64,000 nt of DNA from Hirudinaria manillensis (GCA_034509925.1 CM067534.1:5602001-5666000), one strand, 5' to 3'; shown: positions 47,426-58,699, counted from the first letter of the stretch. Made by a program: numbers and translations. Notes: generated from the sequence alone by a model not told the origin.

Positions 47426-50008
47426 ATGGACAAGTCTTCGATCATTTCAACAGATTGGAAAGGAGAGGAAAAACATTTAAGAGATTTTGTCAAACAATTT
47501 CAACTTCCGACGCTTGGAAAGATAAAAAGAGGTCAGTACAGCTGTGTCGGAAGCGGGAAAAAGCTTCACGATGTCATCTACATCCATTCGACCTACTCTA
47601 GTCAGTGTATCATTGCAGAAAGTCACTTCTCCGGTAAGAATTCGTCCATGTTTGCCATTCCCTTGTCATATGGAGGATGGTTTGATATCCTTTCTGAGGA
47701 TAAAAAATCCGTTAAACCGATTAGTAGTGCAGCAGAGCTTGCAGAGTGCAATTCAAAATTATTTCTCGCCAGGGAAAACCTCAGGACCGCTCCTGATTTT
47801 GCGACAGAAACCTCGAAAAAGAGTCGCGTCTTGGAAGCAGGTGAACTTCTTAGGCGCACTGAGAAACAGGAACCGACTAAACTTCAGTCTGCAAAGTTGT
47901 TAACTTTCCAAGATGCACAAAATAGGAGCTTTCTGCTCGATTCCACACAAAAGTTTTCCTTGTCTCCGATTTCTACAAACGACGACGTTGCCGGAGTCCA
48001 TTCCATAAAAAATCTGGTCCAACATTTTAGCTTTCCAACATCAGTTCAGCTAGCTCACGGTGAGTTCTTTTCCAATACAACTTATCACCCGATTTTCAGA
48101 CTTCTTGGAATAAGTGACATCGAGTTTGCCATCGTGATACCGTTAAAGTCTGCTTCCCAAGTTCTCAGTATACCCTTGTCTGAAATGTTGATATTGAACC
48201 CGCCAAGAGATCCAAAGATTTTTAAAGACTCCGCCAATTTCCGTGCAATTTACAAATTTGCAAAAACGATTGAAGCCCAACAGCAGAAGACAATCAGTCT
48301 CATAACCGGTGGTAACTTGAGGATTTACAAAAATAAAATTCAACAAACTGAAGAAGGACCGGCAAAAAGTTCTGCCGCAGAAAACTTGGCCTACGAAGAA
48401 ATCGACGTCATTTATAAATATATCAGGGAAGGAGGGGAGTTGTCTGACTTCAAATTTAAAGATGCTTTCGACGATCAGATCAATGATGTAGCAAATGTCC
48501 TTGGCAAGACGAAACCTGGATTGGATCTTCTGGAAATAGAAATTTGGGAGGAACCTATTTATGCCGACGTTTCAAAACTAAAGGCTCAAAAGTTTTCGAA
48601 AAACAACAAATCGGAAGATTCGGAACTTGCTAATATCGGCATGGAGAAAAAAGCAGGAGAGGAGTCAAAAATGAATTCGAGTTACAAAAAAACTTTGCAG
48701 AAATACAGAAACCAGGTTAATTCAACTCTTCAAAGAAAATTTGTCGCATTCGAGTCCGGAGACGACCGCGTTTCTAGAGACCGATCAAATTCTGCTCAAC
48801 AAATTCTTGCAAAACCTTCAACCCTCGTAAATGGAGCCAATGATCCTAAGACCTTCCATCCTTCAAACGAAAGAAAATCAGAGTACAAAAATTCGACAAT
48901 CAAGTCAACGAAACAAATTCAGAGAATTGATCCTAATGGCAATTTAAATCAAACGAATTCACAAAATCGATTTCCTTTCCTAAAAGAACCGGGAACTTCA
49001 GTGTCCAAACAAGACTTCAAGAACACCGTTGGAGGAGCCAGTACAACTGTTTCAAATGTTTCCAACAACAGGAAAGCATCTTTGGACGAAGAATCTGGAT
49101 GGAATTTCAGCATTTTGAGAGACGAAGAGAACGAAGATTCAAAGAAAACTCGCGTGAAAATAAATTATGACTTTTCGATTAACGAAGTTAAAGAACCTCA
49201 AAGCAACGAGGCACCAGCGAAGGAGAACCATGAACTGTCAAGAGTTGAAATTTCTGAAGATAAGAGCACGATTACATTCAAACAATCAAACCATCAGCCA
49301 TCACATTACCAGCCAAATGTAAAGTCATCTGAATTTGGTTTTCCAGCCAGTCAGTCCAAAGTCGTTGAAACAAAAAACGGCACAGAAATTTCTCCTAGCA
49401 TTTCGTCAGAAATCCAGAACGAATCAACGATTTTTCATCAACCCTCAAATGCTCATCAAGACCCTCAGATCTCTCCATCATTTGTTGCCTCATCGGATCC
49501 GGTCAAAGACGTCTACTCCAGTTATAGCAGTAAAAGTTTTACACCGTCAGAATCTCCATCAATTTTCTCTGAACATGTTTCGACGATTAGACTTGGTTCA
49601 TCCGGGAACACATCTTATTTTCGAGGAAATAACCATTCCACTCATAACCAAAGGCAAGAAGACATTCAAAGTGTCAAAATAGTTTGCAACAAAAGTTCAA
49701 ATTTGGGCATGACGTCACTCTCCGGGACATTCGCTTGCAAAACAAGAGAAGAAAGAATAGAAAATGATCAACATGCTTTAGGAGTCAGCCAGTCGGATAA
49801 TTATTTCCAGGCTAATAATTATACTACGACCATAAACATTAACAAATCAGGATCATCTCAGCCAATGGTGCAGCAAACTAGCAGCAATCCTGATAGGCAA
49901 ATTATACACAAGTCGCCTTTTGGTAACACTCAGATCTACGTAAAGCAGGCATTTCCTCCGAGCTCAAGTACGGCATCGAAATTGTATGTCAACAAAACAT
50001 TCTTCTGA
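47426..50008 (+). CDS. CABIT-domain signalling protein (GAREM/THEMIS-like), single exon, 860 aa
   Basis: CABIT proteins (THEMIS, GAREM) are GRB2-binding adaptors downstream of receptor tyrosine kinases or antigen receptors. Residues about 15-265 look like a CABIT module: QFQLPTLGKIKRGQYSCVGS, DVIYIHSTYSSQCIIAESHF, AIPLSYGGWFDILSED, then the second half with NLVQHFSFPTSVQLAHGEFF and VIPLKSASQVLSIPLSEMLI. The remaining 590 residues are low-complexity, Ser/Asn/Gln-rich and probably disordered. Possible SH2 sites are Y323-E-E-I and Y379 (PIYADV). I see no SAM domain, which GAREM carries at its C-terminus, and no clear proline-rich SH3 site. The gene is unbroken by introns, unlike its neighbours. 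AATAAA at 50030-50035 gives a very short 3' UTR. The start is the first in-frame ATG; no acceptor lies just upstream. Orthology to GAREM versus THEMIS is undecided. Confidence 0.72.
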   Translation: MDKSSIISTDWKGEEKHLRDFVKQFQLPTLGKIKRGQYSCVGSGKKLHDVIYIHSTYSSQCIIAESHFSGKNSSMFAIPLSYGGWFDILSEDKKSVKPISSAAELAECNSKLFLARENLRTAPDFATETSKKSRVLEAGELLRRTEKQEPTKLQSAKLLTFQDAQNRSFLLDSTQKFSLSPISTNDDVAGVHSIKNLVQHFSFPTSVQLAHGEFFSNTTYHPIFRLLGISDIEFAIVIPLKSASQVLSIPLSEMLILNPPRDPKIFKDSANFRAIYKFAKTIEAQQQKTISLITGGNLRIYKNKIQQTEEGPAKSSAAENLAYEEIDVIYKYIREGGELSDFKFKDAFDDQINDVANVLGKTKPGLDLLEIEIWEEPIYADVSKLKAQKFSKNNKSEDSELANIGMEKKAGEESKMNSSYKKTLQKYRNQVNSTLQRKFVAFESGDDRVSRDRSNSAQQILAKPSTLVNGANDPKTFHPSNERKSEYKNSTIKSTKQIQRIDPNGNLNQTNSQNRFPFLKEPGTSVSKQDFKNTVGGASTTVSNVSNNRKASLDEESGWNFSILRDEENEDSKKTRVKINYDFSINEVKEPQSNEAPAKENHELSRVEISEDKSTITFKQSNHQPSHYQPNVKSSEFGFPASQSKVVETKNGTEISPSISSEIQNESTIFHQPSNAHQDPQISPSFVASSDPVKDVYSSYSSKSFTPSESPSIFSEHVSTIRLGSSGNTSYFRGNNHSTHNQRQEDIQSVKIVCNKSSNLGMTSLSGTFACKTREERIENDQHALGVSQSDNYFQANNYTTTININKSGSSQPMVQQTSSNPDRQIIHKSPFGNTQIYVKQAFPPSSSTASKLYVNKTFF

Positions 50009-50768
50009 CTAAAACAACTTGTTTTCATTAATAAATTAACTCTATTCTACTTCCGTTGTCTGGTTTAATAGAATATATAATAGTCCACCAAATCAAAACA
50101 TGGCAAGATGTCGCATTACTAGTTTTGGGTTTAACTTTAACTCCCGTTAAACTTTAATGTATGGTTAATGTAATTTATATCCAGACCTGTAGTCAATCAA
50201 AACAGTAATTCATCTGTTGACGTGTGATTGAAAAGAATGAGGTAGGGTATGATGATGAATGACCAAATTTGTTTAACCGATTGACACACAATCGTATCGT
50301 TATGCTTGAGCTACTCTTTCTCTCCTTTGAAGGATTTGTAGCTCGGTCAAAATGGTTCTGTGTTGATTCTAGATATTATGAGTTTGGACGAATTGAGCTT
50401 ACGATCTGCTCAAAGATTCAACTGGGATTTGATGTGAGGAGTCTATTTTCGGTTTTTAAACATTTTTAATTCAGATTTTGCACTGAATATTTACTTTATA
50501 TAAGTGTCAGCTCGTGAACATGCAGTTTAATCCGAGGGTCATGCGATGCGTCATGCAACGATTATTGTATGTAATTATTGTGGTTTTTAGGCTAACGTTA
50601 GCAGCTCGATTGAACATTATAATCACATTTATTTCATTAAATTTTAACTATTAATCATTTGAGCACTAGAGTAATGACTAAGAATCAATGATCTCTTGAC
50701 CACCAAATAATAGTCAAAAATTTTGTACAATGTATTATAAAAAGGATTCACTTTTACTTATCAAACTC
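50009..50768. other. Intergenic, no feature seen
   Basis: AT-rich spacer after the CABIT gene. A 66-residue frame at 50269-50469 shows no family resemblance. TAGCTCGGTCA at about 50339 resembles a tRNA A box but no matching B box follows. Confidence 0.5.
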
Positions 50769-50769
50769 T

Positions 50770-51106
50770 TCATAATGGCCTTTGCGTGACAGGCAATCCT
50801 TGAGTGATCTTGTCCCCTAGCACTTCTTGATAGGAAGAGATCCAGAAGTCATCATACTGCGCAAGGGTTTTAGCCATCTGGGAAACTCTGAAATGACGCC
50901 CCTCCGATGGATTTCGGGCATTTGCAGATGTTCTGCTAATGGTGTTAAAATCATTATTGCTGTATTAAATTATTTAAGGTATTTAGTTTAGTTCGATAAA
51001 AATGAGAGCTTTGTGAAACCTCCAACATTTGTTCAGTGTTTATTAATATATGATAATATGATAACATTTCACCTGAGCTTTTGGCTAGTCTAATGTCTAC
51101 CGTCAT
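50770..51106 (-). CDS. Possible small two-exon gene, head-to-head with CNPase
   Basis: Candidate only. Exon 2 (50770-50932) follows a TTAGCAG acceptor and is GC-richer than its surroundings. One frame reads NARNPSEGRHFRVSQMAKTL...QYDDFWISSYQEVLGDKITQ and stops at 50770; another frame stops at 50817. A start ATG at 51106 (MTVDIRLAKSS) precedes a GTGAAA donor at 51071-51072 (exon 1, 51073-51106) or a GTTATC donor slightly further on; the latter gives the better exon-2 frame, about 67 residues in all. No family recognised. It begins only 40 bp from the CNPase start codon on the other strand, suggesting a shared bidirectional promoter. Confidence 0.25.
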
Positions 51107-51145
51107 GTTTACGTTCTGTCATGTCTTTTACTATCGCTCTAGAAA

Positions 51146-52614
51146 ATGTTCTCAGTCAAGTATCGCAGACAAAAATGGACGCAAAATCAACCAATTCAGG
51201 AAAAGGAACGTTTTGCAGAATTTCCATTTTTGAGTGATACGAAATCACTTCGTTATATTAGTAGAAGCAAAGTGCTATTCATCATGAGAGGTCTACCAGG
51301 TTCTGGAAAATCATATCTTGCAAAGCAAATAACCCAACGATATCGAGACTCGAATATTGTGTGTTCTGCAGATCATTATTTTATGCTTCAGAATGGTAAC
51401 TATTTGCATGAACAAACCAAACTTGGAGAAGCTCACAAATACTGCCAGGAAACTTGTAAAAAAGCTATGGTAATTGATAAAAGACACATTGTTATTGATA
51501 ATACTAACATTCAAAGGTTTGAAATTCAAGCCTACTTTAACCTTGCCAAAGCTAACAATTATATCACGTTAATTGTCGAACCAAAAACTTCTTGGAAATT
51601 TGACATCGAAGCTTTAGTGGAAAATAATAAACATGGCTGTTCACTAGATTATATTGAGAGGAGAAAAAGTCAGTATACAGATTTACAACCCAAGTATTGG
51701 GCTTTATTTTTGAACGAGCTCGATTCAAAATGCATCAGAGATCTCGCGAGGAGTCATTTCTTCGAATGTTTGAGTCTTTTTTCTGGATTTGCCAAGAATT
51801 TTTCTTCAAGTCACACAAGTATGATATTCATTAAACTACAACTGCTTTGCATGATTATTTAAACCTTTACAACATCTTTGCAGATGAACCTTCTCTGTAT
51901 GAAAAGTATTACAATATTGACACAAACAAGCTTCTTCATTGCACGACATGCTTCATTGTGCCCAATACCTGTTCTTATTCATCAAGCGAGATAGTTTCAA
52001 AATCGGTCGGAAAGTACTTCAAGTTGCATATTTCTGGTTTTATTTTTACACCAAGAGCGACTGCTGCTGTGATAAAACTGAGAAAATCTCAATTAAAGCT
52101 TTGGATGTCTGAAGACAATTTTTCTTACATAAAAGATAAACATGGACAGTTGATTGCCAGCAAGACTTTGTGCCCATCACCTGATAGCAAGACTTCTGAA
52201 GCTCTTTCATGCTGTGGAGACCAAATTATGACAGAACCTGTCAACAGAATTTCTGAGATTCCAGCTTCAAATTATGAATTTTCCATTAAACAGGAAGGAG
52301 GCAATGAATTGTTGATTAACCTCGATCATAGTCAGAGGCCAGTCGGGAAGAGCGTTGACGAGGATCCATTTATAAGCATGCGGAAAGGATCGCGGGCTCA
52401 CTTGACCATCGGTTGTCGCGAAAACGTGGATAATGTGCAGAGTGGTTACGACCTGCTTGGTTTGAAACATCATTTCAGGCGAGGTCACTTCAAAGAGATT
52501 GTTTATCAGAAGGATTTCAGCTTTATTGATTATGGTGATGCAGGGTGTGAGGTGCAATTTGATTGGCCAATGCCAGTTGGAAGTCTTTTTGCAGGTTATT
52601 ATGGAAGTTCCTGA
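51146..52614 (+). CDS. CNP: CNPase-like protein: P-loop polynucleotide kinase domain plus 2H phosphodiesterase, 467 aa
   Basis: 2',3'-cyclic-nucleotide 3'-phosphodiesterase family; the vertebrate enzyme opens 2',3'-cyclic phosphates and is abundant in myelin. Exons 51146-51818 and 51884-52614, joined in phase (AA-split Asn). The N-terminal half is a PNK-like P-loop domain: LFIMRGLPGSGKSYLAKQI (GxxGSGKS about residues 50-57), VIDNTN, and LIVEPKTSWKFDIEAL. The C-terminal half has both catalytic HxT motifs of the 2H fold, LHCTTCF and RGSRAHLTIGC, and ends in GYYGSS. Between the two motifs there is an insertion of about 75 residues relative to mammalian CNP, just before the second motif. The mammalian prenylation CaaX tail is absent. 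CTCTAG lies 4 nt before the ATG, an acceptor-like site. AATAAA at 52751-52756. Other 2H/P-loop proteins (RICH) are in the same family. Confidence 0.88.
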
Positions 52615-53661
52615 GGAAATATCTATTAACTATTGCTTTATGTGCAGGCCTTAACAAGTAAACGAATGAATTTTATTAATGAGTGCCAAAACTGTCAATG
52701 TATTTGTCTATAGTATAAAAGTGCTAGTGATTTTTATTGCATGAGGTTGCAATAAATTACACCTTTTGCTGATTCACCAAGTCATTGCTCAAAATGAAAT
52801 GTTTTTGAAAGTTCCCAAATGGGAAGATGTTGACAATTATAGAATATTAACCACAGAGAACCTCCAGTCTGCTAATGAAAATTTTTAAGGGAAGTTGATT
52901 ATAAAACCATGGGCTGATAATGTTTACATTAAAATGAATATACATGGCATTATCTTATATGCTACAAAAAAGAACTTTTTCTGGTCTTATAAATCAAAGT
53001 TATAGCATCATAAAAGTGCAGCACCAATAACAATATCTGTGTGAAGTTTGTTTGCAAAATTCAGATTCTCCCTTTATTGTGACTCCTCCCATCATCCGCC
53101 TGATATACAGTATTGGGCGGCGCCTCCCCCCTTCCGATTCCTTTTTCTGTGTCTCGAAGTCACTTATACCTTATCGTGTAAGTTGTTATTCTGTAATTTT
53201 GGTGATTTAAATTAAATAATTGCAAACAAAGCGGGTAATTATTTGTAGGTATGTAATTGTCTCGGATGTTTCTCGAATTCTGATACTTTGGTTATATTTA
53301 AAAGACTTCTTGTAGATTATTATAATTATTTAATTTGAGATATTTTATTTTGTGTGGGCAAATAAACTGTGCTTGTGCATTTTCTTCGTCAAAAGTATGG
53401 GTGAAACTCATTACATTACAATTGGTATTATTATGAAAATTTTGTTTATGGTGCACACATTTCCAGAAATTACCGTGGTTTTATAGCTCGTAAGGAGCGT
53501 GTTTGCTTTCATGCCGGAAAGGACATTACTAGGTGATGATAGAGAAACTCGTTTTTTACATTCGTTTCGTTTAACTATTTGTTCGGAATAGTTAACGCTG
53601 ACGCGACAAAATCGATTTCGAATAGAAAATCTCAGTAAAAGTGCGGCCTCATACTGTCGGT
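52615..53661. other. Intergenic between CNPase and TRAF, no feature seen beyond 3' and 5' flanks
   Basis: CNPase 3' flank with AATAAA at 52751, then AT-rich DNA. ATCTCAG about 30 nt before the TRAF ATG is an acceptor-like site. The minus frame 53411-53689 overlaps the TRAF start and has no domain. Confidence 0.5.
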
Positions 53662-56408
53662 ATGACATCGAGTAAACGTGGTTATCCACTGGAAATAATA
53701 AAACGTTTTGAAAACGAAGCCATCCAAGAAAAGTTTATTTGTACCAAGTGCAAGTTAATTTTAAGAAACCCTTTCCAGTTATATTGTGGTCACAGATATT
53801 GTAAAGAATGCCTGCCCCCTGTGTACGTTTGTAAAATTCTTGAAATTAACTATTATTATTGACTAAGTTAACTATTATTATTGATTCAGTTATTGACTAT
53901 TTGGCTTATTTTATATGATGAACTTTATAAGTAATAAATGATAGATTGAGTAAAGACTGTGTTGGCTATTGGAAAATGTAATTTATTAAACATGCTTTTT
54001 TAAGGGATGGAAATGGATCTATGTGCCCTTCTTGCAGGGAAGAGGGAATTGTTGAAGATGATGACTGTCCTGAGCCACATAAGGTTTAATTCAAAGAAAA
54101 TAAAAAAGTTTTGCAATTAAATTTGTTTAACTAAATAATATGAAAAAATAAACTGTGTTAAATTTATAAAACATAACAAGAAAATAATTTATAAAATCTT
54201 AGAAGTTCATAAATTTTTGAATTGAGGTTGTCATCGTCGTGATTGTTATTAAGATAAGTTATGTCATCATTAAGAAGATAAGCTTGAATTGCAGACTTTT
54301 CCAGATAATGCCATCAAAAGAGAAATGGCTTCCTTAGAAGTCGTGTGTGTTCAGAGTATTTGTCCGTGGGAGGGTACATTCAAACATTTAGAGGTTTGCA
54401 ATAGAATTGGAATCTTGGTATTTATTACTTTGTTCATTTATTAATATGCTCATAGTGATGTCTCGAATTTATGAGATAGATGAAACTAACAACAAATTGC
54501 TTAACAAATTTGAGTACAACTTAACGACATAAACTTCGTTTAATTTGACGTAAAAAATAATTACTAACGAAATTACGTGGATTACCGATTAAATTTTTTT
54601 AAAGGCCCACCTTTACGAATGCAACTTCATTCCAGTAGTTTGTGACTTGTGTCAGAAAGAAATTCCCCGGAATAAAGTAATCGGTTTTAAATTCAAAGAT
54701 GGCTGAGGCAATTTTTAATATTTAATTGTTGAAATAAGCACGTTTGATAGGATGATTTAGCTTTGTAATCGGTAGTTTCATTTCAGCTCCAAGCACACTT
54801 GGCCAGCAAGTGTGATACAATCGATCTTGAAGCATTCAAATGCCCTTTTGGTTGTGAAGACATAGTAAGATAATAAAAATTGCTCTCTGGAAATATAGAA
54901 ACATGTCCGAGCAATTGCCAACCGCTTTTAGATGACGGACCGAGACACGCTGGAAAATCACGAGCAACAAAATCAGTCGCGTCATCTGAGGTCCATTTTA
55001 AAAGACGTTCGTCAACTTCAATCAAAGGCCATGGCGCTGACCGATTTTCCCATCGAGATGTCTGCACAAGCTTCCGGTTCTCAGTTAAGTCAGAGCGATC
55101 CTAAGATTGCAAGGATTTCAAGTATTGAGGGAGCCATTGTTGTCCTCTGTAAAGACCTAGCATCCATCTATGATAAAGTCAGTGGTTAGCACGTGGTTGT
55201 GTAATAAAGTTAACTGCGTTATCATCATTTTAATTACATCATTGATTAGTAATTCGATTAAACCTCCATTATCTCATTCGAGGGTCATTTTGGCGCACAA
55301 AAGTATTTAGTAATTCAGAAAGTATGTTGTTGTCTCGACGCAACCGTGCGGTCGAACTGGTGATGGTTGTTTGCTTCAAAAAATCACTACTTTCATCCAA
55401 AGGTTTCAGACGTAGAAAGACAGCAAAACAGAACTGATGAAGAATTGAAAAAAGCTCAAGCCTTTGAAAGACAGCTTTTGAAATATGAAGCATTGCTGCA
55501 TGAATTACAGACAAGGATTGATTTCATGGAAAAAACTTCTTATGATGGCTTCTTGATTTGGAAGGTGGAAGGATATTCTAAGCACAAAGAACACGCAGTG
55601 AATGGTCAAATCACAAGCATATATTCGCCCTACTTTTTCACTGGACGACCAGGTAGTTTTTAAAATCCAGTAATAGATTAATAATTTGTGCAATAATTTG
55701 TATAATTATCGAATAGATAATGATCCATCATAGATAATTCATCTTTCAATCTCTATATTGTGAGATTTCTTTCTGTTAACATAAACATGTGCTTTACATA
55801 GAAGATATAAATAGATGAATTCTTACCACTGGCTTGAAGGCTTTTAATATGATCAACTTTTCGTGCTAATGGTGATTGCTGGATGTCGTGTTCCGAAACA
55901 ATGTCATTCATTACAATTGACAGATTAGTTAGAAAGTCCATTCATGTTGCATAGTACTCAAGAAATCAAATAACAATAATACAGTTATTGCGAAATTAAA
56001 AGAACATTTTAAATTCATATTTGCTCTTCTTGTTCCTCACCAGGATATAAAATTTGCGCTCGGCTCTACCTAAACGGAGACGGAATGGGTAAAGGTACCC
56101 ACGTTTCACTTTTCTTCGTGTTGATGAGAGGACCTCACGACGCCATTATGTCGTGGCCGTTCGACATTCCTGTCAGGTTCGAACTGATGGATCTGTCGGG
56201 AGGTAAAGACGCCGTCGTGGATACTTTCAGGCCCGACCCGAGCAGTTCCTCGTTCAAGAGGCCGACTACAAACATGAACATTGCCAGTGGATGTCCTACT
56301 TTTGTCTCGCTATCTGACTTTGAAATTAAACGACAGAAGTACGTCAAAGAGGATGCTTTGTTTATCAGAATTGAAGTTAGCCCTCATTTGTTAAGTGATA
56401 ACAAATAA
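53662..56408 (+). CDS. TRAF: TRAF3-like adaptor: RING, TRAF zinc fingers, coiled coil, MATH; 449 aa
   Basis: Cytoplasmic E3 ligase/adaptor for TNF-receptor and Toll-type signalling. Exons: 53662-53822, 54005-54083, 54295-54393, 54605-54676, 54787-54864, 54932-55177, 55403-55652, 56044-56408; phases agree and each domain falls on exon borders. RING: C27-x2-C30 to CPSC, with YCGHRYCKEC. Zinc fingers (about 81-183): CPWEGTFKHLEAHLYEC, CDLCQKEIPRNKLQAHLASKC, CPFGCEDIMTDRDTLENHEQ. Coiled coil about 246-295. MATH about 300-445: YDGFLIWKVEGYSKHK, CARLYLNGDGMGKGTH, LFFVLMRGPHDAIMSWPF, KRPTTNMNIASGCPTFVSL. The MATH sequence is closest by eye to TRAF3 among TRAF1/2/3/5. Only about three fingers are present, fewer than the five of vertebrate TRAF3, and the protein is about 100 residues shorter. 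ATG at 53662 follows an in-frame GTG that I did not use. Confidence 0.95.
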
Positions 56409-57549
56409 CAACTTGTTTCTGATCTTCAATATGTGCAGATAATTATGTTCTTGTGGTTTTTTTTTACTGTAATAGAATATAAATTGCTTTGAAAAGATCT
56501 TAGATTAAAAGATTTGGAATTGAAATTTGAAGCTAAAAATTGTGTTTATGTGTCAGGTGGTTTAAAGTGGTTTAAATTGAAGTCTTTTATGGTGACCTGT
56601 GGTTTACAAGAGTTTGGATTGGAACAGTTGGACTTTAGTTGAATGTTTAAACATTTGAATTAAATCAGGGGAATCATTAAAACTGCCAACAATAGTAATA
56701 TGTCATTTATGTAGCGCCGTGCGCGTGCGCTGAAATATATTCCACTGACTAATGATTCACATTTGAGTGGGTAACTAAATTTATCGCTATAACCAGCGTA
56801 TAACCGAGTAAATCTACTAAAGCTTTGTTTATCTCCTTCATTAAGAAAGGACTATAATCTTAAAAAATACATAGCGCGACCTCGATATCTAAATTTAATC
56901 TTGGGCCACTAGTGGGAATTCATATGCGGGTAATGCTAATTAGCCAATTCTAAGCGAAAGGTTAATAGTATTATTGCCACTGAACATCCTATCCATAACT
57001 TTTGAGGCTAATGTTATCGGATATATTCATAAAACGCTTCGAAGAAAACGCAGATAACAGTTGGGTGGAGTGAGCGATTAATTATATTTTGAAATTGTGC
57101 GATATAACACTAGATATAACACAACAACTAATCATCAATCCAATTGAATTGAATTGTGAACCCAAACTGTTTAACCTAGTCTGAAGTGCCAGCTATTCGC
57201 TGTCCATAAGCTCATACAAAATGAGTTTTATTATTTAATTTATCGGGCTTACGATCACGTGCACGACTTTTTAAAGGCTGAAAATCAAAAGTGGCAAAAA
57301 CCATATCGCCGAGCTTAGTATTTGACCTGTTTCAGTCTGCCTGAAGTGAAGCCTTGAGTGAGCGTCGTGACTTGGCCGATTTGATGTTAAAAATAACTAG
57401 AGGACTTGAGGACTTTAGGCCGTTAGTTGAAATAGTCGGATGCTGTTACATCAGACATAAATACAGCGAACTAAGCGCTATTTAAAGAGAATAGGTGATT
57501 CTCAAGCGACTATGATATCACTTACACATTACTATTAAAATTTTCAGAT
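56409..57549. other. Intergenic downstream of TRAF
   Basis: TRAF 3' flank and AT-rich unique sequence, with one SINE-like fragment at 56694-56736. No gene seen. Confidence 0.5.
56694..56736 (-). mobile_element. SINE-like fragment
   Basis: On the minus strand TTTCAGCGCACGCGCACGGC followed by GCTACATAAATGACA. It matches the 3' end of the element at 39573-39620 apart from a short deletion. No long A/T tail follows. Confidence 0.45.
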
Positions 57550-58023
57550 ATGTCGGTTAAGAACATATTTAAGGCATTGGTTTGCATATTTTTAACGTTC
57601 TTGTTGATTGTCTGCATACAAGTAGTCTCGTTTTTCATTCCCGAACGCAAGAAGCAACCTCAAAGTGAGAATATTTTAACATCAAAGCGATTCTTCCATC
57701 AATTTATATTACTCATCTCGACCAGAGATAGGCTGAGATTGATAAAAGCAACATTTTTTCGGCACAAACGGATGGCTTATCACAAAAACATTAGGCTATT
57801 CTAAAAACACTAAATTAGTAAATGACGTTAAGTTATGTAAATGCCATAGGATCGGAACATAATTTCTCGCTGCGTGGAATCTGCACGAGTTTTTAAGCCT
57901 ATCTTGAGGCATTAAAAATCAAAAACTGTTTCAGAAACGCCCTCTGAACTGACGGACATGCTCATAAGAAGGCATATATTGGAGGCCAAACGCATATATG
58001 GAAACAAGCGATGGAAGGGATAA
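57550..58023 (+). CDS. Candidate single-pass membrane microprotein, two exons, 67 aa
   Basis: Exon 57550-57664 encodes MSVKNIFKALVCIFLTFLLI then VCIQVVSFFIPERKKQPQ: a short basic N-terminus, one hydrophobic helix (about residues 7-30) and a basic stop-transfer segment. A GTGAGA donor follows. The CTGTTTCAG acceptor opens exon 57935-58023, which continues in phase as TPSELTDMLIRRHILEAKRI-YGNKRWKG and stops. Reading through the donor instead gives an 84-aa frame with a less protein-like tail. TTTTCAG ends 2 nt before the ATG. No family recognised; topology would be N-in or signal anchor by the positive-inside rule. Presented as a candidate because both exons are short. Confidence 0.42.
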
Positions 58024-58699
58024 GTAATTCCTTAATTGGATAGAAATCGATCACAGTTCAATCATCTGCAATTGTTGGAGACTCCAATGTTCCAAAAGTT
58101 TGGGTTCAGGAGACAAGGTTAAAATGTATCAATGGAAGAAAGTGGAAGCACAATCTATGCTGACACTGATGATTTTTATCAGAATTATCTTTTTTTTGTC
58201 CATGTTACAAAATGAAGTTTTTCTTTCCATTGGAACAAATCAAATGCTTAACATTGATGTGAAATTATAGAAAATGCACGTCCGACGGGAGATTCCCATA
58301 ATCGGGATGCAATATGTTGTAGAATGATTGCACAGGTAATGTCTAGAAAAAAAATTGTCTTTCAGGCCATGAAATAAAATGTTGCCTAAAAATTGCAAGT
58401 ATAAAATAATTTGTCATGATTTACGTGGAATCATCTTAAATGTTGTTCATGATCGGTTAGTGCACAACATGGCGAATCAAATCAAAGCCATAATCGAGAT
58501 GGCAATCTCTTATATTGTTAAGCAAAGAATCAAATGTCAATCAAGTCGATCAGGATCAAACAATTCGATGGGCAGAATCCATACAAATCCATCATCGTAA
58601 TAATTGCATAAGTTGCGAACACATATTGAATGTGATATGCAAAAAAAAGGTATTTGAAAATATTTAACAACAATTTGAGCCACCTTCGTGAAATACGAT
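58024..58699. other. Intergenic, no clear feature
   Basis: Moderately AT-rich. A 73-residue plus-strand frame at 58379-58600 has no recognisable domain and could be a fossil repeat. Confidence 0.45.

Noticed and set aside
51847..51883. Independent start of the CNPase C-terminal half at 51847
   Set aside because: It lies in the 65-bp intron; a TTTGCAG acceptor at 51877-51883 and matching phase show that the two halves are one gene.
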